From NCBI GenBank assembly GCA_019234745.1, contig JAFAKZ010000011.1, forward strand, positions 1 through 5,491: a DNA stretch of 5,491 bases, given 5' to 3'. The notes under the pieces are model-generated. The model saw only the letters and a program-made list of their open reading frames with translations. It did no database searches and was not told the origin of the DNA. A program made the position numbers and the translations under genes. Of this stretch, positions 1 to 4,900 are shown piece by piece. Source of the DNA: Burkholderiales bacterium. GTDB lineage: Bacteria; Pseudomonadota; Gammaproteobacteria; Burkholderiales; Chitinimonadaceae. The number at the start of each line of letters is the position of its first letter. The first letter of the stretch is position 1.

Positions 1-939
1 CTCAAGGTGTGCGACGCGCTGGCCGCGCATTTGGGCGCCAAGCGCGCAGAGATCCTACCCTTCTCCACGGGCGTGATCCTGGAGCCACTGCCGTTCGAGA
101 AGATCGTCGAGGCGCTACCCGGCGCCATCGCCAACCTGGCACCGGCCAACTGGGCCGAGGCGGCGGAAGCCATCATGACCACCGACGTGCTGCCCAAGGC
201 GGCCAGCCGCCAGGTGCAGATCGGCGGTCAGACGATCACCATCACCGGCATCGCCAAGGGTGCAGGCATGATCCACCCGAATATGGCGACCATGCTGGGC
301 TATGTGGCGATGGACGCGAAGGTTGCCCAGCCGCTCTTGCAACAGCTGGTGAAGCACGCGGCGGACCGCTCCTTCAACTGCATCACCATCGACGGCGACA
401 CCTCCACCAACGACAGCTTCATGCTGATCGCCACGGGCCAGACGGGCGCCGAGATCACAGACGCGAACAGCGCCGACTACGCCGCCCTGCGCGACGCCGT
501 GACGGCCATCGCCCAGACCCTGTCGCAAGCCATCGTGCGCGACGGCGAAGGCGCCACCAAGTTCATGACCGTGCAGGTGGAAGGCGGCCGCGACGAGAGC
601 GAGTGCAAGGCCATCGGCTACGCCATCGGCCGCTCGCCGCTGGTAAAGACGGCCTTCTTCGCATCCGACCCCAACCTGGGCCGCATCCTGGCCGCCATCG
701 GCTACGCCGGCATCGACGACTTGGACGTGGACAAGCTCAACCTCTACCTGGACGACGTGCTGGTCGCCACCAACGGCGGCCGCAATCCCGCTTATCGCGA
801 GGAAGACGGCCAGCGCGTAATGTCCAAGGCGGAAATCCTGATCCGCGTGCAGCTGAACCGTGGCGAGGTGTCGGCCACCGTGTGGACCTGCGACTTCAGC
901 TACGACTATGTGAAGATCAACGCGGACTATCGGTCCTGA
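1..939 (+). CDS. argJ: Glutamate N-acetyltransferase / amino-acid acetyltransferase ArgJ, 5'-truncated by the window edge
   Basis: ArgJ (ornithine acetyltransferase) moves the acetyl group from N-acetylornithine to glutamate, closing the acetyl cycle of arginine synthesis in the cytoplasm; some members also use acetyl-CoA. The frame is open from base 1 and ends at TGA 937-939, giving 312 codons of a family usually near 400, so roughly 90 N-terminal residues are missing. The GTG at base 7 is internal, not the start. Counting from the first codon, the oxyanion-hole segment STGVI is at 22-26. The autoprocessing motif KGAGMIHPNMATML is at 86-99; the precursor is cut before Thr97, which becomes the N-terminal nucleophile of the beta chain. 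DGDTSTNDS (131-139), DGEGATKF (181-188) and the C-terminal INADYRS are also typical. No frameshift or missing key residue is visible. Whether it is mono- or bifunctional cannot be told here. A DUF815 ATPase gene follows, separated by a REPIN-like repeat. Confidence 0.97.
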   Translation, partial: LKVCDALAAHLGAKRAEILPFSTGVILEPLPFEKIVEALPGAIANLAPANWAEAAEAIMTTDVLPKAASRQVQIGGQTITITGIAKGAGMIHPNMATMLGYVAMDAKVAQPLLQQLVKHAADRSFNCITIDGDTSTNDSFMLIATGQTGAEITDANSADYAALRDAVTAIAQTLSQAIVRDGEGATKFMTVQVEGGRDESECKAIGYAIGRSPLVKTAFFASDPNLGRILAAIGYAGIDDLDVDKLNLYLDDVLVATNGGRNPAYREEDGQRVMSKAEILIRVQLNRGEVSATVWTCDFSYDYVKINADYRS

Positions 940-949
940 TCGAATGCCG

Positions 950-1029
950 GTAGGTTGGGTAGCGCGCAGCGAAACCCAACAATTGGACTCGATACGGAGT
1001 TGGGTTTCGCTGCGCGCTACCCAACCTAC
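950..1029. repeat. REPIN-like element: two GTAG-headed REP-type units in perfect inverted orientation
   Basis: Bases 950-980 and 999-1029 are perfect reverse complements over 31 nt, separated by an 18-nt spacer (981-998). Each arm is itself a hairpin. It begins with the tetranucleotide GTAG (950-953), followed by GTTGGGT (954-960), a short inner stem CGC-gca-GCG (963-971) and ACCCAAC (974-980). The right arm mirrors this and ends in CTAC (1026-1029). A GTAG or GGAG head followed by an imperfect hairpin is the known layout of REP sequences mobilised by RAYT (TnpA-REP) transposases, and two inverted REPs form a REPIN. I infer that this is one. It fills most of the argJ-ATPase spacer. It has no following T-run, so a classical terminator is unlikely, though the long RNA stem could slow transcription or protect an RNA end. 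Confidence 0.75.
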
Positions 1030-1047
1030 GGGTGTATTTGCAAGATC

Positions 1048-1053
1048 AGGGAG
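1048..1053 (+). promoter_or_regulatory. Ribosome binding site deciding the TTG start of the ATPase gene
   Basis: AGGGAG lies 5 nt before the TTG at 1059, within a purine-rich run 1048-1058. The other upstream in-frame candidate, GTG 1032, lies 2 nt beyond the inverted repeat (ends 1029), so the region where its ribosome site would be is buried in the hairpin. GTG 1068 is a third option but is 14 nt from the AGGGAG. Confidence 0.6.
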
Positions 1054-1058
1054 AGAGA

Positions 1059-1925
1059 TTGGAACTCGTGCCACGACTTGAGCAGCTGGTGGAAACGCTG
1101 TCCAATCTGCTCCCACCTACCCACACGCTCGACTGGACCGCCCAAGCATTCCACTGGCGCCGCAAGATCGTACTCGGCACCAGCGTCGCCTGGCTGGAAG
1201 CGGTCCATCATCCGCACGGCATTCGGTTAGCCGACCTGCACAATATCGAGCCACAGAAGGCCGAAATCGCCCGCAACACGCGCCAGTTCGTGCAAGGCCG
1301 CCCGGCCAACAATGTCCTGCTGACAGGCGCGCGCGGCACGGGCAAGAGTTCGCTGGTGAAAGCCGCTTTCAACGAATTCGCCGATCAAGGCCTGCGCCTG
1401 GTAGAGGTGGACAAGGACGACCTGGTCGACCTGCCCGAGCTGGTCGCCCTGCTGGCGCCGCGTTCTGAACGCTTTATCGTGTTCTGCGACGACCTGAGCT
1501 TCGAGGACGGCGAGCGCGGCTACAAGGCGCTGAAGTCCGTACTGGACGGTGGGATCGCTGCGACGCCGGACAATGTGCTGGTCTACGCAACTTCCAACCG
1601 CCGCCACCTGCTGCCGGAATACTTCGACGAGAACGCCCGCACCCGCCATGTGGACGGCGAAGTGCGCCCGGCGGATGCGGTGGAGGAGAAGATCAGCCTG
1701 TCCGAACGTTTCGGCCTGTGGCTATCCTTCTACCCCTTCAGCCAGAACGACTATCTGCGCGCCGCGCGCTACTGGCTGCAGAGCCTGGGCGTGAGCGACT
1801 GGAATGAAGCGCTGGAGCGCGATGCGTTGAACTGGGCACTGGGCCGCGGCTCACGCTCTGGCCGCGTAGCCTGGCAATTTGCCCGTGACGAGGCGGGGCG
1901 TCGGCAGCTTGGTACCCCTGCTTAG
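1059..1925 (+). CDS. AAA-type ATP-binding protein of the DUF815 / COG2607 family
   Basis: This is a predicted cytoplasmic P-loop ATPase of 288 residues from the TTG start. No biochemical role is established for the family as far as I know. Walker A GARGTGKS is at 90-97 and Walker B FIVFCDDLSF at 139-148, with the acidic pair D144-D145. A sensor-1-like segment YATSNRRHL lies at 176-184, and a C-terminal arginine-rich segment GRGSRSGR at 262-269 may act as sensor 2. The N-terminal ~80 residues, including the conserved-looking AFHWRR (31-36), come before the ATPase core. No signal peptide or membrane segment is seen. TTG 1059 is preferred because AGGGAG sits 5 nt upstream and the resulting MELVPRLEQL resembles family N-termini; GTG 1032 would add nine residues. 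TAG 1923-1925 ends it, 43 nt before the acetyltransferase gene. Location beside argJ and a mutT-type gene is familiar from betaproteobacteria but does not reveal a function. Confidence 0.88.
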   Translation: MELVPRLEQLVETLSNLLPPTHTLDWTAQAFHWRRKIVLGTSVAWLEAVHHPHGIRLADLHNIEPQKAEIARNTRQFVQGRPANNVLLTGARGTGKSSLVKAAFNEFADQGLRLVEVDKDDLVDLPELVALLAPRSERFIVFCDDLSFEDGERGYKALKSVLDGGIAATPDNVLVYATSNRRHLLPEYFDENARTRHVDGEVRPADAVEEKISLSERFGLWLSFYPFSQNDYLRAARYWLQSLGVSDWNEALERDALNWALGRGSRSGRVAWQFARDEAGRRQLGTPA

Positions 1926-1968
1926 GGTAAACTGCTGCCATCCCACCACCAGATGATCGTCTTCCGCC

Positions 1969-2430
1969 ATGCCGCGCCAGGTTCAACTCGTCGAGATGAC
2001 GGAGGAAGAACGCGAGATTTTCGTCGCGGAAGCCTATGTCGAATACCTCAACCGCATGGTGGATGCGGGCCGCTGGACGGAGACGAACGCCCAGCAGCGC
2101 ATCGATGCCCTGGTCAAGTCCACCCCACCCGACCGCCACGCCGCTGGCCAGCGCTTCTACCGCGTGATCGGCGATGGCGAGGTGGTTGGCGGCCTATGGT
2201 TGCAGATCGATGCGGACATCCTGTTTGTGATGCAGCTCACCATTATCGAGGCCAGCCGCCAGGCAGGCTGGGGCCGCGCCGCCATGCAGGAAGTGGAGGC
2301 CATGGCCCGAACCATGGGCATGCGGCGCTTGGCGCTCAACGTCTTTTTCAATAACACGCCCGCCCTGCAGCTTTACGAAAGCGAAGGCTACAGCGGCTAT
2401 ATGCAGCAAATGATTAAACGCTTGGACTAA
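1969..2430 (+). CDS. GNAT-family N-acetyltransferase
   Basis: This 153-residue protein has the GNAT fold signature and probably transfers an acetyl group from acetyl-CoA to an amine. The acceptor cannot be predicted. The acetyl-CoA pyrophosphate loop (motif A, Q/R-x-x-G-x-G/A) is seen as RQAGWGRA at 97-104, preceded by the beta-4 strand LFVMQLTI (85-92). Motif B follows as NNTPALQLYESEGY (128-141), with the usual Asn and Tyr136 that often serves as general acid. An N-terminal helical part of about 50 residues (TEEEREIFVAEAYVEYL) resembles family members that begin LVPMT-E. The start is fixed: an in-frame TGA at 1954-1956 leaves ATG 1969 as the first possible codon; ATG 1996 (M10) is the only close alternative. 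No clear Shine-Dalgarno sequence precedes it, so it may depend on transcription from the ATPase gene 43 nt upstream. It ends with tandem stops TAA-TAA (2428-2433). Confidence 0.9.
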   Translation: MPRQVQLVEMTEEEREIFVAEAYVEYLNRMVDAGRWTETNAQQRIDALVKSTPPDRHAAGQRFYRVIGDGEVVGGLWLQIDADILFVMQLTIIEASRQAGWGRAAMQEVEAMARTMGMRRLALNVFFNNTPALQLYESEGYSGYMQQMIKRLD

Positions 2431-2462
2431 TAAACATCCAAGGGTAGATACGTACAGCGCAG

Positions 2463-2483
2463 GCGCCCGGGAAACCCGGGCGC
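2463..2483 (+). terminator. Terminator-like GC stem-loop after the acetyltransferase gene, lacking a T-run
   Basis: GCGCCCGGG (2463-2471) and CCCGGGCGC (2475-2483) form a perfect 9-bp stem with an AAA loop, 32 nt after the stop codon. The following bases are TAGTCAGTGG, with no T-tract, so it is not a canonical intrinsic terminator. It could be a transcript 3'-end stabiliser or a weak terminator. Confidence 0.45.
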
Positions 2484-2488
2484 TAGTC

Positions 2489-2534
2489 AGTGGAGAGAAT
2501 TCAAATACTTCGCGTTCCCTTATTTGATTCCACT
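2489..2534. repeat. Imperfect AT-rich inverted repeat
   Basis: AGTGG (2489-2493) pairs with CCACT (2530-2534), AAT (2498-2500) with ATT (2527-2529) with small register shifts, and CAAATA (2502-2507) with TATTTG (2521-2526), around a 13-nt loop. The left arm carries about 5 extra bases (AGAG and a T) relative to the right. It is a locally AT-rich patch in a GC-rich region. It might be a decayed palindromic repeat or an operator for the downstream gene; nothing in the sequence decides between these. Confidence 0.35.
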
Positions 2535-2559
2535 CCCCCCGCCCTCGCCGCCGCACCCG

Positions 2560-2616
2560 CGAGGGGCATGCCGTGGTTGTAAGGCGCTAAAGCGCCAACA
2601 ACCACGCAACGAGGGG
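2560..2616. repeat. Palindromic element bounded by 7-bp direct repeats (possible small mobile repeat)
   Basis: CGTGGTTGT (2572-2580) pairs with ACAACCACG (2598-2606), and inside it GGCGCT (2583-2588) pairs with AGCGCC (2591-2596) around a 2-nt loop. The only unpaired bases are an AA/A internal bulge. The direct repeat CGAGGGG is present on both sides, at 2560-2566 and 2610-2616. A hairpin flanked by short direct repeats is what a non-autonomous palindromic insertion would leave, but 7 bp in GC-rich DNA can occur by chance. Confidence 0.4.
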
Positions 2617-2659
2617 AGCCTCGCTAACGCTCGACAGTTCTCCGAACTATCTTTGGCTC
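2616..2659 (+). other. Nested dyads in the presumed leader of the Nudix gene
   Basis: GAGCC (2616-2620) can pair with GGCTC (2655-2659), enclosing a second stem AGTTC (2636-2640) / GAACT (2644-2648) with a TCC loop. The structure ends 10 nt before the ATG at 2670, where no Shine-Dalgarno sequence is seen. It does not match a riboswitch class I know; stems are short and may be coincidental. Confidence 0.25.
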
Positions 2660-2669
2660 AGATACAAAC

Positions 2670-3605
2670 ATGTCCGAAACAAGAATCACCCACGTCGCTG
2701 CCGGCATCCTGATCCGCCCGGATGGCCAGTTCCTGCTCGGCACGCGACCGGAAGGTAAGCCCTACGCCGGCTGGTGGGAATACCCCGGCGGCAAGCTGGA
2801 AGCGGGCGAGACGCCCATGCAGGCACTGGTGCGCGAGCTGCACGAGGAACTGGGTATCGAAGTGACGGCTGCAACGCCCTGGGTGGTGCAGACCTTCACC
2901 TATCCGCATGCTACCGTGCGGCTCAACTTCTTCAAGGTGACGGGCTGGAACGGCGAGCCACACCCGCACGAGGGCCAGCAGTTCGCCTGGCAGATTCCCG
3001 GCGCGACAACGGTCGAGCCCATCCTGCCCGCCAACACGCCCATCCTGCGCGGTCTGCAGCTGCCAGGCGTACTGCCGATCTCGAATATTGCGGAGCTGGG
3101 TGAAGACGCCTGGCTGGCTGCCCTGGGCAAGCAGGTTGCGGCCGGCCGGCGCTGGCTGGTGCTGCGCGAACCGCAGTTGGTGGACGAAGCCTATGCCGCT
3201 GTCGCCCGCCGCCTCCAGGCAGACCATCCCGGCCTACACCTTATGGTACACGGCACGCCGGAACGTGCCGCGCAGTTGGGGGCCTACGGCGTGCACATGC
3301 CTGCACGCGTGCTGATGCAATGCACAGAACGTCCCGAGACGTGGTGCGGCGCTTCCGTACACACGTTGGACGAGTTGGCCCACGCCGCCAAGCTGGGCAT
3401 CGACTACGCCGTGCTCGGTAGCGTACTACCCTCCCTCACCCACCCGGGCGGCCCCATTTTGGGCTGGGAAGGCTTCGGCAAACTGGTGGAACGCGGCTGG
3501 CCTATGCCGGTCTACGGCATAGGTGGCCTGCGGAGGGAGGACGTGGCCCAGGCCCAAGCGCTAGGCGGCCAAGGCGTGGCCTTGCTACGCGCGGCTTGGG
3601 GCTGA
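2670..3605 (+). CDS. Nudix (MutT-type) hydrolase fused to a thiamine-phosphate-synthase-like domain
   Basis: The protein has 311 residues. The first ~130 form a MutT-type Nudix domain, expected to hydrolyse oxidised nucleoside triphosphates such as 8-oxo-dGTP. The Nudix box runs 41-63: G41, E47, then REL-x-EELG with R55, E56, E59, E60 and G62, all metal-binding positions intact. PYAGWWEYPGGKLE just before it is typical of MutT. From about 140 to 311 the chain resembles ThiE: GVHM (207-210), SVHTLDELAHAAKLGIDYAVLG (229-250), LPSLTHPGGPILG (253-265) and VYGIGG (281-286). Catalytic positions look lost: the QLR-x-K motif reads VLREP, the ND pair reads HG, and the Lys after P-T-x-T reads His. This fusion is known in beta- and gammaproteobacteria, often annotated mutT. 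ATG 2670 is the first possible start because TAA 2625-2627 is in frame and no other start codon lies between. The ribosome site is poor. Confidence 0.93.
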   Translation: MSETRITHVAAGILIRPDGQFLLGTRPEGKPYAGWWEYPGGKLEAGETPMQALVRELHEELGIEVTAATPWVVQTFTYPHATVRLNFFKVTGWNGEPHPHEGQQFAWQIPGATTVEPILPANTPILRGLQLPGVLPISNIAELGEDAWLAALGKQVAAGRRWLVLREPQLVDEAYAAVARRLQADHPGLHLMVHGTPERAAQLGAYGVHMPARVLMQCTERPETWCGASVHTLDELAHAAKLGIDYAVLGSVLPSLTHPGGPILGWEGFGKLVERGWPMPVYGIGGLRREDVAQAQALGGQGVALLRAAWG

Positions 3606-3644
3606 TCGACCTAAATCAGCATTACCATATTGCCGTTTTCCGCA

Positions 3645-3671
3645 TTGCCCAGGCGCGATTGCCTATATAAT
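3645..3671 (+). promoter_or_regulatory. Candidate sigma-70 promoter for the carboxypeptidase gene
   Basis: A perfect -10 hexamer TATAAT is at 3666-3671. The nearest -35-like hexamer is TTGCCC at 3645-3650, giving a short 15-bp spacer; at 17 bp the hexamer is the poorer CATTGC. The predicted start near 3678 would leave a leader of about 30 nt before the ATG at 3708. The box lies in the only substantial spacer (102 nt) before the gene, so an independent transcript for dacC-dat is plausible. Confidence 0.5.
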
Positions 3672-3707
3672 TCCACCCTCCCGTTCGATCCGAACCCCCT
3701 GATCCAC

Positions 3708-4835
3708 ATGAAATCCCTCATTCTTTCGCTGGCAGCGCTCACCTCGCTGCCCTCGCTCGCTGCATTGTCCGTTCCACCCGCACCGGAAGTCTCCGCCCGC
3801 GCCTATTTGCTGGTCGACGAAACCAGCCATACCGTGCTGGCCGCGCACGACCCGGATGCCCGTATCGAGCCGGCCTCGCTCACCAAGATGATGACGGCCT
3901 ACCTGACCTTCAAAGCCGTGCGCGAAGGCCGCATCAAGCTCGACCAGCAGTTCACCGTCTCGCAAAAGGGCTGGAAGACGGAAGGTTCGCGCATGTTCTT
4001 GGACCCGAAGCGCCCCGCCACGGTCAATGAGCTGATCCAGGGCATGATCGTGCAGAGCGGCAATGACGCCTGCGTGACGCTGGCCGAAGGCATCGCTGGT
4101 AGTGAAGAAGTGTTCGCCGAGATGATGAACCGCGAGGCGGCACGCCTGGGCATGAAGTCTACCCACTTCATGAACGCCACCGGCCTGCCCAACCCGCAGC
4201 ACTATACGACGGCGCACGACCTGGAAATCCTGGCCGCCGCCGTGATCCGCGACTTCCCGGAATTCTTCCCGATCTTTTCGCAGAAGGAATTCCGCTACAA
4301 CAATATCAACCAGCCCAACCGCGATCAGCTACTGTTCCGCGACCCGGAAGTGGACGGCATGAAGACGGGCCATACGGATGCAGCGGGCTACTGCCTGGTG
4401 GCCACCAAGAAGCATGACGGTCGCCGTCTGATCAGCATCGTGCTGGGCACGCCGTCGGAAGGCGCTCGCTCGGACGACAGCACCAAGCTCTTGGGCTACG
4501 GCGTGCAGTTCTTCGACACGCCCAAGCTCTACAGCGCCCACCAGTCGGTGGCGCAGGTGCGCGTGTTCAAGGGCCAGGACCAGGCCGTGGCACTGGGCTT
4601 CGACCGCGACCAGTTCGTGACGGTGACCAAGGGCGCCGCCTCGCGCGTGCAGGCCCAGGTAGTTGCCCCCGCCAAGCTGATCGCCCCGATTGCCGCAGGC
4701 CAAACCATCGGCAGCGTCAAGCTCACGCTGGACGGCCAGCCGCTGGGCGAACTGCCGCTGACGGCGCTCAAGGCCGTGCCGCAAGCCGGCATGTTCGGCC
4801 GCATGGCCGACAGCGTGCGCCTCTGGTTTAACTGA
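3708..4835 (+). CDS. dacC: D-alanyl-D-alanine carboxypeptidase, PBP5/PBP6 family (peptidase S11)
   Basis: This periplasmic penicillin-binding protein removes the terminal D-alanine from pentapeptide stems of peptidoglycan, limiting cross-linking and helping set cell shape. It has 375 residues, slightly under the ~400 of E. coli PBP5/6. ATG 3708 is chosen because it opens directly on a signal peptide: Lys2, a hydrophobic stretch (4-18) and a likely cleavage site near SLA-A (16-19). A TTG at 3630 would bury that signal behind 26 residues. All three active-site motifs are present: SLTK (57-60, Ser57 nucleophile), SGN (117-119) and KTGHT (219-223). A C-terminal beta domain (about 277-358) is followed by GMFGRMADSVRLWFN, an amphipathic helix like the membrane anchor of PBP5. 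No Shine-Dalgarno sequence is visible. The dat gene follows after 65 nt. The symbol could equally be dacA; family assignment is secure, paralogue naming is not. Confidence 0.96.
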   Translation: MKSLILSLAALTSLPSLAALSVPPAPEVSARAYLLVDETSHTVLAAHDPDARIEPASLTKMMTAYLTFKAVREGRIKLDQQFTVSQKGWKTEGSRMFLDPKRPATVNELIQGMIVQSGNDACVTLAEGIAGSEEVFAEMMNREAARLGMKSTHFMNATGLPNPQHYTTAHDLEILAAAVIRDFPEFFPIFSQKEFRYNNINQPNRDQLLFRDPEVDGMKTGHTDAAGYCLVATKKHDGRRLISIVLGTPSEGARSDDSTKLLGYGVQFFDTPKLYSAHQSVAQVRVFKGQDQAVALGFDRDQFVTVTKGAASRVQAQVVAPAKLIAPIAAGQTIGSVKLTLDGQPLGELPLTALKAVPQAGMFGRMADSVRLWFN

Positions 4836-4855
4836 TCGCCGTTCAACTGATTGCC
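4826..4855 (+). repeat. 15-bp tandem duplication spanning the dacC stop codon
   Basis: GTTTAACTGATCGCC (4826-4840) is followed without a gap by GTTCAACTGATTGCC (4841-4855), 13 of 15 bases identical. The unit is a multiple of three, so the second copy repeats Phe-Asn-TGA in the same frame: stop TGA at 4833-4835 and again at 4848-4850. Confidence 0.8.
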
Positions 4856-4860
4856 GGATT

Positions 4861-4881
4861 GACCGCGTTTACCGTGCGGTC
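4861..4881 (+). other. Hairpin next to the dat ribosome binding site
   Basis: GACCGC (4861-4866) and GCGGTC (4876-4881) form a 6-bp GC-rich stem with a 9-nt loop, ending 7 nt before the AAGGA of dat. No T-run follows, so it does not look like a terminator between dacC and dat. It might modulate translation of dat or mark a processing point. Confidence 0.4.
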
Positions 4882-4888
4882 CTAGGCG

Positions 4889-4893
4889 AAGGA
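4889..4893 (+). promoter_or_regulatory. Ribosome binding site of dat
   Basis: AAGGA with a 7-nt gap to ATG 4901. It is one of only two clear Shine-Dalgarno sequences in the window and supports this start over the in-frame ATG at 4925. Confidence 0.75.
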
Positions 4894-4900
4894 AAGCGCG

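Noticed and set aside
950..1029. Inverted repeat as intrinsic terminator of argJ
   Set aside because: No T-run follows either arm, and the GTAG-headed double-unit structure fits a dispersed repeat better.
1032..1058. GTG 1032 as start of the ATPase
   Set aside because: Its ribosome-site region lies within the hairpin; TTG 1059 has AGGGAG at proper spacing and a family-like N-terminus.
115..1116. Long minus-strand open frame (333 codons) covering argJ and the inverted repeat
   Set aside because: It is antisense to a clearly conserved argJ, has low-complexity composition typical of GC-rich shadows, and its first part is translated from the REPIN-like repeat.
955..1230. Plus-strand open frame beginning inside the inverted repeat
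   Set aside because: Its start is repeat DNA and it overlaps the ATPase gene in another frame; no recognisable domain.
2524..2712. Small plus-strand open frame (62 codons) in the 2431-2669 interval
   Set aside because: It runs through the dyads and into the Nudix gene out of frame; no ribosome site and no protein-like features.
3630..3707. TTG 3630 as start of the carboxypeptidase
   Set aside because: It would place 26 non-hydrophobic residues before an obvious signal peptide and overlap the -10 box; ATG 3708 fits an exported protein.
4859..4888. TTGACC as -35 box of a dat promoter
   Set aside because: No acceptable -10 hexamer lies 15-19 bp downstream; the bases there read CTAGGC/TAGGCG.
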